A stretch of 64,000 nucleotides of DNA from Vitellaria paradoxa (GCA_019916065.1 CM034238.1:32187721-32251720), one strand, 5' to 3'. Shown: positions 40,960 through 52,672, counted from the stretch's first letter. Notes: a model not told the origin generated them from the letters alone. Translations and numbers: made by a program.

Positions 40960-41330
40960 AGTTCCTTCCATAGCAACTCTCTACTCAGCTTGTCATTTGA
41001 AGCATACACAAAAGTGGCAAAATAATCCAAGGACAATGCAAGATGGCTAACATGACATACGATAGATTGGCTAGAAATTGAGATATCTTAAACTTTGATA
41101 ATTGAGGGATCCCACAAAATTAATATTCTAGCTGCCATATCAGTTGAATGATTACCAAAATAGCAAAATGAGGAATTTAAGTTCTTACAAACTTTGTCAA
41201 TGTTCTTACTTTGCACTTTAGTTTCCAAAAGGCCAATAAGGCTGAGGGAGGAACTTTTAATCAACTTCCTAACTTCTGTTTGTTTGAGGGGCCAGTTCAA
41301 TCCCCTAACATTCCAAGCAGCAAAATTCAT
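40960..41330 (-). pseudogene. Start of outer LINE ORF2 (endonuclease), interrupted by the LTR element
   Basis: MNFAAWNVRGLNWPLKQTEV at 41330 is the endonuclease start with WNVRGLN (catalytic Asn), then SLSLIGLLETKVQSK (catalytic Glu). A stop at about 41088 and a frame change follow; the sequence continues FVYASNDKLSRELLWKE to the LTR junction at 40959. ELQANCEIIGKASPWVMLGD at 27571 continues it. The ATG overlaps the ORF1 stop as atga. Confidence 0.85.
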
Positions 41331-44192
41331 TTGGAAGAAGAATGAGGAGAAGACTTGGTATGTCCAGCCTTGTTCTTATGCTCCAAAGCATGCTTGATTT
41401 TTGCTAGCTTTTTCAATTGGCTCTTAGACATCTGAAATTCCGAGCTTGCATCATTCTTACTTTTTTTTTTTGGTAAGTAAGTATAAATTTGGATTATATG
41501 GGAAAGTTATGTACAATATCTTGGGGGCATACCCCCGTAAACAAAATATAAGTAACTAGTGGATTCCCTAACTATCAAGTAAGCTAGAATCTACATTGAT
41601 CAACTTAACATTAGATTGAGAGACTTTAGTTCTAACAACATGCATTATCCTTTGTCCAATGGTTGCCACGGATGAAGCTTGCCCTTTGAAAATTCGGCTA
41701 TTCCTTTCCTCCCATAGATGGTAGACAAGGCCGGCCCAAGCAATTTTACATATAATGCGGTTGACTTGCTTTCCACCGAATTTACCCATAGCCCAAGAGA
41801 CTTCCAAGTTCCAAGGTTGTAGAGGTTTGATGATGGAGCATTTGCAGAAAATGGTACCCCGCAATTCGGCTGAAAATGGACACATGAATAGAAGATGGTC
41901 AAGTGTTTCAAAGGCATTACCACATAGCACACAAGTAGGGTCTATGCTTATTCCCCAACCCAACATCCTTTCCTTTGTGCTTAATCTTCCATTAATAGCA
42001 AGCCAGAGTATAAACTAGATGATGCTAAGGTTTCTTGCTTCCTTTTTCCCTTATTGCATTCCATGTTGCAGCCGTAGTGTAAGCTCCATTTCTTGATGCC
42101 TTCCAAAAGAATTTATCCTCTAGATTAGCATCCGGATAGTAGTTAGGAGGGTGCTCAAGGATTATCTCCCTTAGCTCCTATGTACACGGGTATGGCCATT
42201 TCCAAGTACCTTGGACCACAATTCTATCCATTTTAGCATCTTTCGGCAAACCAGCATCATTCTTACTTTCATTTGATGGTTGAGAAGGCTCTTCATTTCT
42301 TGCAATTTCCAACTCCTTATCAGGGGGTATTTTAACTTCCAACTCTCTAGGAGAATCATGGTCTGGACTCGGCAATTGGATGGCTAATGGAGGTACGGAT
42401 AGTGGGGGTTCTTGATCTACTTCAATTGGAACAATGCTCCTTTCAGCTTGCTTAACATCTTCAATTCTATTATGTTCACAACTTCCATTAGTTTTAATCA
42501 CATGAAGTCCTAAATTCTCATGCTCATCCGAGAACTTAAAGGAGGAAGCTTGCACACTTGCATTTACTTGAACTGATTTGCCTTTTGAGTCGTTCATTGT
42601 GGGATTAACCGGCCTCCATTGCTGTTTTACACTTTTTGAACATTGGTTAATTCTATGCCCAAATTGCTTGCATCCTTCACAAATTGTAGGTATCCACTCA
42701 TATTCCACAGGTTGCTTATAAATTACACCATTGAAGTCCTCAATATCAATAGTAGTAGGAAACACAGATTGTTTATCCACTTCTACACAAACCCGTGCAT
42801 AGCCCAATCTTTGCCTCTGAGAAGTCATCCTATCCATGAATAGTGGTCGGCCAATCTTGCTAGCTAACTTACTTAGTGAAGATGCTGACCAAAGGTGTAG
42901 CTTCAAATGAGGAAATTTCACACAAATGGGAAGATTTTCAGGATTAGTTCGATCATACACTTCATTAGGAGACCATGGGCTTAAGATCAAAGGCTTATCG
43001 TAGTAACTCCATGGCCCTAACTCCATAGCCTTGAGCTTGGATTATTCATCTTGAAAATTGAAAATAAATAAGCCAGCCTTGAGAATAAACAAATCAATAG
43101 AGCCAAAAGCACGCCATCTTCTTTCCACAAATTGTTTCATTAGCTTATATGGAGGTTTGGCACCAATGACATGGCCAACTAGAGCATTGTCCCATCTTTT
43201 TAATTCATCCCTCACCTCTTCAAATGTAAAGGAGACAGGGGATTGTGGGTCCTCTCGGCATGGTATATATTCAAGCTTGGAGCTGCTGGTTTGAACTCGG
43301 TTTGAGTTGAAAAGCTGGGACCATTTTGACTTGGGACTAGACATAGGTGTATTGGGAGGCTCATTACTCGGCTTTGTTCCAGGTAAGGGTGGGAAGTCAA
43401 CTTTTGGTTCATTTGTGATGGTACTTTTGGGAGTTTGGTTAGTGGGTGGCGAAGTAGGTTTGAATGGTTTTTGGGGGAGAGATGGCCGATTAGGAAAGGT
43501 TGGGTCCAACGGTTCTAGTGGGAAATTTGAAGGGTTTTGCATGTTGGTTAAAAGGTTGGTGGGGGTTAGCTGGCGGGTGGCAGAGGGGATAGGTATAGGT
43601 GAGGTTGACTTGGAGTGGTTTGTATTGTGGATAATGCCATGGTCCAGGTAAAAGAGAGGGGATTGGGTGCTTGCAGCTCATGGCATTTATCATGGGTCAT
43701 CTTCAACGGGCTAAGGTGCTTACCCGAACATGGAGAGTTTACAATAGTGGGGGAGTTGGGAATTGAATCAATAGAGATCATACCTCCTTTTGCTTGGTAT
43801 TGCTCCATCATTTGCTGAATTTCAGTTCTAAGTTGATCAAGAGTACGGGTGGGAGCCGTGGATGATGAAACACTTGCAGCCATTGTTAGCTGAGAGTCAT
43901 CTTGGCCAGCATTCTTACCAATTCCTCCTTGATAAATAGCAGGGATAGTGCTAGATGAAGCAACCCTTGAAGCCTCATCCAACTCTATACCAGCTTTTGA
44001 GTGCTCTTGGGCTAAGCCTTCCAAGTGTCTTCTTGTTGAAACTTCCGAGCCATCTTGGCCACCTTCTTCATTTCTCCGATTCTCTTCATTTGCCCCATCC
44101 GAACTAAGAGTGCTTTGGACTGGAACAGAGGAGGATGAAATTAGAGACAAGAGAGCTTTTGATGTAGGAGAGGTAGGAGGTGATTCGGCCAT
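41328..44192 (-). pseudogene. Outer LINE ORF1 (DUF4283-like plus CCHC), broken and interrupted
   Basis: Starts MAESPPTSPTSKALLSLISS at 44192. A frame change occurs near 43560 and a stop (FQDE-stop-SKAMELGPW) near 43040. Domains: KWSQLFNSNRVQTSSSKLEY, RWDNALVGHVIGAKPPYKLM, RWRAFGSIDLFILKAGLF, GPWSYYDKPLILSPW and LKLHLWSASSLSKLASKIGR, then the knuckle CEGCKQFGHRINQC. After NESKNDA the LINE at 41464-42253 intervenes. The end reads SSEFQMSKSQLKKLAKIK and SPHSSSK-stop at 41328-41330, where the stop tga overlaps the ORF2 atg. Confidence 0.85.
41464..42253 (-). mobile_element. 5'-truncated LINE (790 bp) with 16-bp target duplication
   Basis: gcatcattcttacttt at 41448-41463 and 42254-42269 flanks it. 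Minus strand: AGLPKDAKMDRIVVQGTWKW at the 5' truncation, then the zf-RVT part (CVLCGNAFETLDHLLFMC), YHLWEERNSRIFKGQASSVA, the end NVDSSLLDS, and a 3' UTR with cgggggtatgcccccaag and cttacttacc(A)n. Because it lies in ORF1, its reading frame accidentally fuses to ORF1 (NESKNDAGLPKDAK), which could mislead automated annotation. Confidence 0.88.
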
Positions 44193-44235
44193 GGAATTTT
44201 AGAGAGAGAAAATTCTAGAGAGAGAAGCTCTCATC

Positions 44236-44457
44236 TTTTCCTCCATCCGTCGTTTTTTAAACCACTTTGAGCTGTAACATCTTCTTTCCCCGAACCTCCA
44301 AGGGGATCTGGAAGAGGAACCAAACTTACAGTTGAGTGGAACGGAGATGATGAGAGAGCAGTAGAAGTAGAGTTGGAAGCCATGAAAGTTAGAGAGAGAA
44401 AGTTTTAGAGTGAGAAGCTCTCATTTTCCTTGTCTTTGAGGTGTGAAATTTCAACGG
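44236..44457 (-). pseudogene. LINE 5' UTR and ORF1 N-terminus of a further element
   Basis: Minus strand: gagagcttctcactctaaaa, then ATG giving MASNSTSTALSSSPFHSTVS and PDPLGGSGKEDVTAQSG. The 5' UTR resembles those at 32500-32560 and 44195-44235. The sequence stops where the outer LINE's 5' end begins. It may be the N-terminal part of the ORF1 that resumes at 23905, which would make the outer LINE an insertion in it. Confidence 0.6.
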
Positions 44458-45270
44458 GATTGGAGCTCTTAATTTGTTGTTTTGAAATTTTTGCCGGTAA
44501 ATTTTCAAATGGCCATAACTTTTGATCCAAGAAATGTTACGAGGCCCATCATATGTTTTCCGAAAAACTTTCGACGAGCTCGTCAACGTGCTAACTAAGT
44601 AGAGAACTATAAAAAATAGTAAGCTCATAATTCAAAATTATGTCATGACATTCAATGATGGCACAAATACTTATGACGTAAATAACTAAAATAATCCCAT
44701 TTCATGATATCTAACACAACATTAATGTTTAGCCTTCGAACAGAAATATCAACTTGTAAGTGATACCTTCATGCAGTAATCAAATGCTGACAGTAAATCC
44801 TGTCAAGTAATGACTTCTTTTGGCCCAATTCATTATTCACATGGTAACTAGATATTTATTCCCGCAGGTATATTTATTATTTGGCCAATCAATAACCTTC
44901 CTTTGGGCTGGTCATTGCTCGCATAAATAATGAACATACACATCTTTATATTCCGGAATAAACAAATCTACACAATTGAGGTTACTTTGACGGTATATGG
45001 TTTTTCTTATTTTTTCTTTTTTAGTGATTGCTTCAAATAGTTTATTACAAAATAAAAGACGATTGTGTAGAGGGTGTTACAATGGTCAAGGGTTTACAAT
45101 TTTCTACTTTAAACTTGGATGCTTACAGATGGGGGGTTGACCTTTATTCATAGCCCTTTACCTCCTCAATGGATGATGAAGATTAAAATTCTAAAATCTT
45201 TCACAAAGATTTCTAAGATATTTACTTGTTGAGAATCCAAAGGAAACTTCCCACGTATTATTATGGATTA
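44458..45270 (-). repeat. A/B repeat unit in inverted orientation
   Basis: The reverse complement of the array at 2398-20160: gggattggagctc, ttttgccggtaaattttcaa, gatattaatg/atgttgtg and ctttattcatagcccttta (TATA-like region, about 45150) appear in reversed order. It runs to aacttcccacgtattattat near 45262. It is joined on one side to LINE ORF1 5' sequence and on the other to a plus-strand LINE ORF1. Confidence 0.85.
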
Positions 45271-46712
45271 ATAACCAAGCTTAAGACTAATGCTTCTCGG
45301 AGCATAGAAGAGCTTAGAGCCGAGATATCTAGGATGAAAAAGCTTTTTTTCAAGATGCCCAAACCTGCCATAGATGGAACTATTGGGACTTCAAAACGTA
45401 AAGCAATGAAATGTTTGAATCCTAACAATTACCAAAAAAAAAAAAAAAAATGTTTGAATCCTAACGAAGGTAAGTCTACTCTCCCGGTTGTTGATGGGTC
45501 CTGTTCCATGTCCAGCCCTCAAAAGACGGCCATGGAGGATACTTCTCATTACCATGGTGTTCTGAAAGAGCTGAACGCTAACGAAAGAATCAAAGGCGCT
45601 AAGGATGAACATAAAGGTATGTGCTTCTTGGAATCGGCCTCTTCGGTTGGTTTGAATCCCCAACCATTGCAGGATGTGTATGTTAATTCCCATGTCCAGC
45701 TAGTTCCCATGGAGTTTCCCTCCTCCCAAATCACCTGAACTTGAAGAAGGACCACTCTAAATTACCTAGTCCTTCAGTGCACCATGACATACCTCTCCAC
45801 CCGGTTCAAGACTTTTACCCGGGGGAAAATTCAAACACACATGACTTACCTTTGGGTAATGACCTGCATAAGTCACCTGCCCACTTTCAAAATTCAACTT
45901 TGTCGCCTGACATTTTGGACAAAAAGCTTCTAGAATCTTGTGAGTTGTAGCCATCTTTGACTAATGAACCAACCAATAGACCTTTCCAACAGGTCCAAGT
46001 ATTTTACCCGGGTAAAAACTCAAACACACGTGATTTTACTTTGTGTAATGACCAGCATATGCCACTTGCTCACTTTCAAGATGCATCAATCTTACCGCCT
46101 GACAACTTAGACAAACAAGAGATTGATTTTCCCCCTCTCATCGGAACTAATTCATCAAGTTTCTCTTTGCATTCCAACCAAGCCTCGGGTGAACCCAACA
46201 AAAGTCAAAAAACCACTTGGACTCAACTCTTTAATTCTAAACGTGCCAAGATAAATGGCTCTAACCTTGAATATATTCCAAGCAGCCATGATAAAGACTC
46301 CATCCCGCCTGTAACTATTTCCTTTGATGAAGTCTCAGATGAGCTCAAGAGATGGGATTATGCTATTATAGGCTATGTTGTTGGGGCCAAACCACCTTAT
46401 AAACTCATGAAGTAGTATGTGGATAGAAGATGGAGAGCATTCGGGTCTGTTGAGCTCCTCATTCTAAAACCAGGTTTGTTTGTCTTCAAATTTCAGGATG
46501 AGGATACTAAATTAGAGGTGCTAGAACTTGGTCCTTGGAGCTATTATGATAAATCTTTAATCTTAAAGCCATGGTCCCCATCCGGGACCTATGACAAAGC
46601 CTGTCCAGATTCTCTACCAATATAGGTGAGATTGCCACATTTAAAGCTTCACTCATGGTCAGCAAGAATTCTCAGTAAAATCACAAGTCGCATAGGCCGA
46701 CCCTTGATGAAG
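45271..46712 (+). pseudogene. LINE ORF1 fragment (plus strand), truncated at both ends
   Basis: Reads TNASRSIEELRAEISRMKKL, VDGSCSMSSPQKTAMEDT, then after frame changes DKQEIDFPPLIGTNSSSFSL, TWTQLFNSKRAKINGSNLEY, LKRWDYAIIGYVVGAKPPYK, a stop, RRWRAFGSVELLILKPGLFV, GPWSYYDKSLILKPW, a stop, and LPHLKLHSWSARILSKITSR ending near RPLMKD. At least two nonsense codons and a frame change. The knuckle and everything after are absent, as is any poly(A). It contains a tail-only insertion at 45427. Confidence 0.82.
45427..45450 (+). mobile_element. Tail-only micro-insertion, aattacc(A)17
   Basis: aatgtttgaatcctaac at 45410-45426 recurs (tgtttgaatcctaac at 45451-45465, preceded by A). Between lie aattacc and A residues. 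The added bases total a multiple of three and add NYQKKKKK plus a repeat of CLNPN to the frame without shifting it. Confidence 0.87.
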
Positions 46713-47262
46713 GATCTTAATCACACCACAACAAAGTCTTCTTCTTCTCTTAAATTAACACAACCCCAACCCGTGGAGAGGTACCAACCAGATCTGAAGA
46801 AGGAAGCCAAGGAACCAAATCACAATAGAAATTTATTCTAAGGCAACTTGATTATCAAAGATAAAATAGACAAGTAGTTAGATTGTCTAAGTCCAAGTTC
46901 TTTCAAGAAGCAAGGAAGAAGAATTCTCTCAATTTTGATTAAAAATCAAAGAAAATTGAAATTAATCCCCTCTTGGTTCAGCTTACAATATATATATGTA
47001 TATCCCTAGCTTGGGACATCCCCCCAAGACTAAGAAAAGCCAATCAATCCCTAATAACTATCATTTATATCATTATTTAATGAAATCCACCACAAGTACT
47101 TACTAAAAAAAAAAAAAAATCCACCACAAGTATCAAGACTCATTAAATATAGTAATAAATATAAAACAAACAAAAGACAAAAATAGACATGGCTCTTAAG
47201 ATGGCAGATTTGAGGCTTGCCAATTATTGGCTCCAATGCTAGGTCTCCATATGTCAATTGCT
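46713..47262 (-). other. Non-coding flank of the Ty3/gypsy remnant
   Basis: No frame of note. Lies downstream of the gypsy pol end on the minus strand, where its 3' untranslated part and 3' LTR would be. It has an AT-rich tract with tatatatatgtatat near 46990. I could not fix an LTR boundary. A tail-only insertion is present at 47099. Confidence 0.45.
47099..47116 (+). mobile_element. Tail-only micro-insertion, cttact(A)12
   Basis: aaatccaccacaagta at 47083-47098 recurs at 47117-47132 with only cttact and A residues between. The tail differs from cttacc by one base. Confidence 0.85.
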
Positions 47263-49733
47263 TCACTCTTGGCCGAATAAGGACTCTCCATGTGGCTGCC
47301 ATGTGACTTCCAAATTATCTCCTCCTTGACAATTTCCTTCGTCCACTTGGCAAAGAACCATGCACTTGGATCCTTCACAATCACTCTTCATGGCTTTGTT
47401 ATCACCTTGGTCGATTGCTTCCCCTGGTCTGAATGCTTCCATGATTAAGCTTTGGAGCTCCCTTGCTTTGGCTCTTGTAATGGGCCCTTGATAGCTAGGT
47501 AATGATGGAGCTTTTTCATCATCCCCTCCCTTTTGAGAAAAATTCGACCTCGAATTTGGTCCTGCACCAAAATAGGGAGAAAGATCAGTAACATTGAAAG
47601 TATTACTCACACCATAGTCACTTGGCAATTCGATCTTGTAGGCATTATTATTAATGCGCTCCAAGACTTTAAAAGGCCCATCTCTTCTAGGTTGTTACTT
47701 TGATTTCCTTTGTTGAGGAAACCTTTCCTTCCTCAAGTGCACCCACACTAAGTCACCTGGTTCAAACACAATTACCTTTCGGCCTTTGTTAGCATGTGAT
47801 GCATATGATAGATTTTTCTTTTCAATATGCAACCTAACTTGTGCGTGCATTTTCTTCACAAATTCTGCCTTACTCTCACCATCAAGAGAAACAATGTGCT
47901 CAATAGGTAATGGTGACAAGTCTAAAGGAGTGAGTGGGTTAAATCCATACACAATCAGAAAAGGTGAATACCCACTGGATGAATGCACAACTCTATTATA
48001 TGCAAATTCAATATAAGGTATACATTCCTCCCAAGATTTTAAATTCCTCTTAACAAAAGCTCTCAAAAGTGTAGACAAAGACCTATTCACTACTTCGGTT
48101 TATCCATCAGTTTGGGGATGGCAAGTAGTAGAGAATAACAACTTTGTTCCTAATTTTCCCCAAAGCACTCTCCAAAAATGGGTCAAGAATTTTACATCCC
48201 TATCACTAACAATAGTTTAAGGAATGCCATGCAATCTAACAACTTCCCTAAAGAACAAATTGGCCACATAAGTAGCATCATCAGTTTTCTTGCAAGGGAT
48301 AAAATGAGCCATCTTGGAAAATCTATCAACTACAACAAAAATGGAATCATGTCCCTTTGGTGACCTAGGCAATCCTAAAATAAAGTCCATAGACAAATCA
48401 ACCCAAGGGTGCTTAGGTACAGGCAATGGTGTGTATAGCCCATGAGGCATCACCTTAGACTTGGCTTTTTTGCAAGTCTCACGCTTGGCACAAAATTTCT
48501 CAACATCCCTTTTCATATGGGGCCAAAAAAAAATGTTCCCTAAGTACATCAAAAGTTTTAGCAACCCCAAAAATGCCCCATAAGAGCACCACAATGACTT
48601 TCATGTACAAGCAAATCCCTCAAGGAACTTTTGGGCACACACAATCTGTTTTTCCTAAACAAATATCCATCGTGCCTAAAGTACTTTTGAAATGCAATGT
48701 TCTCACATGCCGCATACACTTGTGAAAAATCAGAATCATGCTCATATAATTCCTTAACATATTCAAAACCAAGCAATTTAGAATCAAGTGTGTTAAGGAG
48801 ATTATGCCTTCTTGAGAGTGCATCGGCCATAATGTTTTCCTTACCTTGTTTGTATTGCACCACATATGGAAATGACTTAATGAACTCTATCCATCTAGCA
48901 TGCCTCTTGTTTAGCTTCCCTTGGCCCTTAAGATGCCGCAAAGATTGATGATCAGTATGAATGATGAACTCCCTCGGCCACAAGTAATGCTGCCATGTTT
49001 CCAAAGCTCTCACCAATGCATATATCTCTTTGTCATATGTTGAATAGTTCAAAGCTGCCCCATTTAGCTTCTCACTGAAATTTGCAATGGGTTTCCTTTC
49101 CTGTATCAAAACGGCACCAATTCCTTTCCCAGAGGCATCGCATTTAATTTCAAAAGCCTTAGTAAAGTCGGGCAATACAAGTAATGGTGCTGAACACAAC
49201 TTTGTTTTTAACATGTTAAATGTATTCTCATGCTCATCACACCATACAAATGGAACATTCTTTTTCACCAATTCATTCAAAGGAGCGGCTAAGCTACTAA
49301 AATTAGGTACAAACCTACGATAAAAACTAGCAAGCCCATGAAAACTCCTTACCTCACTCACATTGGAAGGTCTCGGCCATTCCCTAATGGCTTTCACCTT
49401 CTTTTCATCCACTTCAATTCCTTTTCTACTAACAACAAATCCAAGGAATACAAGCCTTTCCATACAAAAACAACACTTTTTGAAATTAGCATACAACTTT
49501 TCTTTTCTCAAAACATCAAACACACCTTTCAAATGCTGTAAATGGTCATGCATGTTTTTGCTATATACCAAAATATCATCAAAGTAGACAACAACAAATT
49601 TTCCGATAAATGACCTCAACACATGGTTCATCAACCTCATGAAAGTACTAGGTGCATTCGTGAGCCCAAAAGGCATCAGTAGCCACTCATAAAGACCATA
49701 CTTAGTCTTAAATGCAGTTTTCCACTCATCACC
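47263..49733 (-). pseudogene. Ty3/gypsy pol fragment (RT, RNase H, integrase), broken
   Basis: Minus strand from 49733: [20 protein letters not shown], then 372 open codons with [15 protein letters not shown], the RT catalytic box [28 protein letters not shown], the RNase H part [33 protein letters not shown] and [11 protein letters not shown]. After a frame change comes the integrase: [17 protein letters not shown] (first Asp), a stop, [10 protein letters not shown] (second Asp), PQTDG-stop-TEVVNRSL (catalytic Glu), and GPFKVLERINNNAYKIELPS then VSNTFNVTDLSPYF. Three nonsense codons and at least one frameshift. Gag, protease and the RT N-terminus are missing. The C-terminus suggests a chromovirus, possibly CRM-like; the clade is uncertain. 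Confidence 0.88.
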
Positions 49734-51599
49734 TGTAATAACCTGAATTTTTTTTCTTAATTAATTTCCTTAAGTGTGTGGTGATATTTGTTATAGTAAA
49801 AATCTAAAAAAATTAAGGAATGATAAAATTAGTTAGAAAGATTTTCAGATTTAATTTCACCCTATGTGGGAGTTTTACGTAGAATTTCTAAAATTTTTAT
49901 CCAAACACTTCCTAGCCCAATTACCTATTTGGTTCAAACCAAACCCATTAACCCATGGGTCAACCTTTTCTTTGACTCGCCTCAACTCACTTCAACTCAT
50001 TTTATCACTCATTAAGTTGACTCATGAATAGTAGCTCTAAATTATTTCCTGGCAAACTTTATTTCCATCCATCCTTTCTTCCATATATCTCTCACAATCT
50101 TACAAATTATTTGGCTAATTAGTCAAAAAGAAGACCCTACATTGATGACCTTAAAGCATTCTTTCAAATAAATTAGCTAGCATGATTTAAAGCATTTTGT
50201 CAAAAAGCTAGTATGATTTGTCAAAAAGCTAGCATGATTCCCAGATCATGCCACCCATCTTACCCATCCTCCAACACCTATCTTAAATTATATGGCTAGA
50301 TAGTCAAAAAGGCTAAGCTAGATTATTTGGATTATACTACCTAATACATAATGCTACTTTAGTGGTTTTCAAGTCTAGGTAGTGGAGCTTGTTTTTCTCT
50401 ACCGACACTTTCTCTACACTCCCTATAAATTTGTGTGTCTTCAAAGAGATGAAAATAAGAGAAAAAAAAAATAAAACATTATTTTAGTGTGGTTGGAGAT
50501 TTGGTGTTGCTTAGAGGAAGAAGAAAGGCTTGGAACTTTTCAATTGGGTGGTGTTCAAAGCTCAACTCATTTTTTCTTCTCAGAATTGGTCATTAATATC
50601 TTCATTGAGGTAGGATGACAAATCTCCTAAAATATATTTGATGCCTTTTTCGGGTTTGAAGTATGAAAATTGATTGTGATAAAAATAAATAATCGTAAAT
50701 TGGGGGGAGGGAAGCCAAAATTTTGACAGATGTAACTCAATATGCTAACAGCTCTCTATTTGTAACTTCTAATGTGCTTCTGACCCCTAAAATGGTGGAA
50801 TTAGGCTTCGGCTAAAATATGTATGTTGTAGCCCTTTAAGTTTTCTTTCCAAACTAAGAAGATTTACATCAATCTGATTTGTGAGTCAAAAGTTATGCCC
50901 AAAATACTGAGCACGTGTAAAACTATATCTTCTGAACAAACTGAATTCAAGGCTGTTTTTGCACCTTTAGACCTTAGAATTTTAAAAAGTGTAAAACATG
51001 AAAGTTGTGGGTCTTAAAGTCTAGTTTCTACAGATATAAAGTTTATAGATATTGGAGTTTTTCTTTATTTTATATGAATTTTCTTTTAAGCTGCTGTCTC
51101 TATTTAGTACTTAATTGATGCTTGTTTAGATTTTTTTGAATATTATGTTTAAAGATTTATTTAAAATTTTCAATTACCTTCTGTTAATTATTATCATGTT
51201 AATAATTTCCATTGACGTGTAATTTTGTTCACAAGGTCTGATATAGTAAAACACTTTTACTATTTTGATATAATATTAAAGTGGACGATTAAGTTGATTC
51301 TACTTAATTATTTTCTAATTGATATGAAATTATTTTAAATTAGATATTTGTGGATATCTTGAAACCGAAAACCTATTATAAGGGTTTGGTTATAAATAAG
51401 ATGATGAGTGAAAATTTATTCAAATTATTTTAAATAATATTATTCTCCTATCAAATCAAAAGGATAGAATCTATTAGCTTTGTAATCTCACTTTGACTTA
51501 ATTATTCAAGTGATGTACTATACTTATAAAATTTTTTCTAAAATTAAATATAAGTCCAAAGAGTTAATTATTATCTTTATATTCTATAAAATAATAAAA

Positions 51600-51706
51600 T
51601 AAAAAGGTAAAAGAGGCAAAAACCGAGATAGCAGCCAATGAGGTTCGAACTTGCGACTTCAAATCGCAATTAGGTTCACCCGCCCACTAAGCTGCCAACC
51701 TCGGCT
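51600..51706 (-). mobile_element. tRNA-derived SINE-like element
   Basis: On the minus strand: ccgaggttggcagcttagtg, box A type cagcttagtgg (51684-51694 complement), box B type agttcgaacct (51641-51651 complement), 32 bases apart, then a 3' end reading ctcttttacctttttatttt. The tail again contains tacctttt, similar to the LINE/SINE tacctttc ends. No target duplication was clear in the AT-rich flanks. Confidence 0.65.
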
Positions 51707-52341
51707 TAATTAATATACCATTAAAAATAATTTTATTCTTATCAAAGGTAGTACGGAAAACTTGTCAAAGTAATTAACTAAAATACTAATTCGAATTTTA
51801 AATTACTTTTTTACTTGCTACTTGTTAATTTACATGTAGTACCTACCTTTGTGATAATGATATTTGTGACTATGTTAAATCCTTGATTTATTGAGAATTA
51901 TTATTAAATTATGGATTTAGATAAAGTAATTAAAAATATACTGCATGTGACTGAATAATCCCGCTTTTGATTCATCACCCGGGGACATTGTAGGTTGTTA
52001 TTAAAAATGTCTTATTTCCATATAAGGTACCCTTGGGAATGTAAAAGGGTGAGAAGAAATTAAGGCACTCGGTGCTAAAGTTATTTTTGGCAATGGGGTG
52101 ATGGGTGGGTAGAAATGGCCTTTTAGATGAAGATGGGAACATATGCATTTTATTTGGGAGATGCTCCCTTTTGACCTGGCCAGTCAGGTAGCCGGTCGCA
52201 ACGGCTAGGTTTTGGTGGGTGAAACCGTCGGAATGCATTGGATGCTAAGCTCATAAAGTCACTGGTTCCCAAGGCTGGGGGTAAATGAGGATAGGAGTAT
52301 GATTATCTTAGGAGGATTTAGATTAAACTCCTTTACCAAAA

Positions 52342-52672
52342 TTTTTTTTTTTGGTAAGTAAGTGAAATTGGATTATAGGGGAAAATTTACATCATCTAGG
52401 GGGCATTCCCTCGTATACTGTACAATCTATACATAATTACTTAATGGGATCTCCCATCTATTACAAAAGTTAAGATTTTCATCATTGAGCTTAAAAGCAT
52501 ACACTTGAGAAGCTTTTACTCTAACAACATGTTTGATTTCCTTAAGCAGCATAGTTGTGGTTGATGAAGTCCCCATGAAGATTCGAGCATTCCTTTCTTT
52601 CCATATATAGTAAACCAAGGCAGACCAAGCTATCTTGCATGGTGTACTAATGAAGCATTTGTTACTATGATT
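52342..52672 (-). pseudogene. 5'-truncated LINE 3' end
   Basis: T-run, ggtaagtaagtgaaattgg, degraded hairpin agggggcattccctcg, then minus codons PCKIAWSALVYYIWKERNAR, TMLLKEIKHVVRVKASQVYA and NFCNRWEIPLSNYV-stop. It has the same 3' layout as 23906 and 41464, but from a more diverged subfamily. Confidence 0.8.

Larger units (their letters stand above)
24204..44235 (-). mobile_element. Outer LINE split by nested insertions
   Basis: Read on the minus strand: 5' UTR with gagagcttctctctctagaa (about 44235-44195), ORF1 (44192-41328), ORF2 start (41330-40960), a 13.4-kb LTR element (40959-27572 plus duplication), the rest of ORF2 (27571-24303), a 3' UTR with gggggcatacccctg in + orientation and the tail cttacttacc(A)13 at 24205. 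Removing the LTR element and the LINE at 41464-42253 leaves about 5.8 kb, the length of the full-length LINE at 5006-11006. The sequence aaaagat at both outer edges is a possible short target duplication, but A-runs make it ambiguous. Confidence 0.82.

Noticed and set aside
42178..43026. ORF1 with a novel C-terminus (AGLPKDAKMDRIVV onwards)
   Set aside because: The C-terminal residues belong to an ORF2 fragment inserted with a 16-bp duplication; the fusion is accidental.
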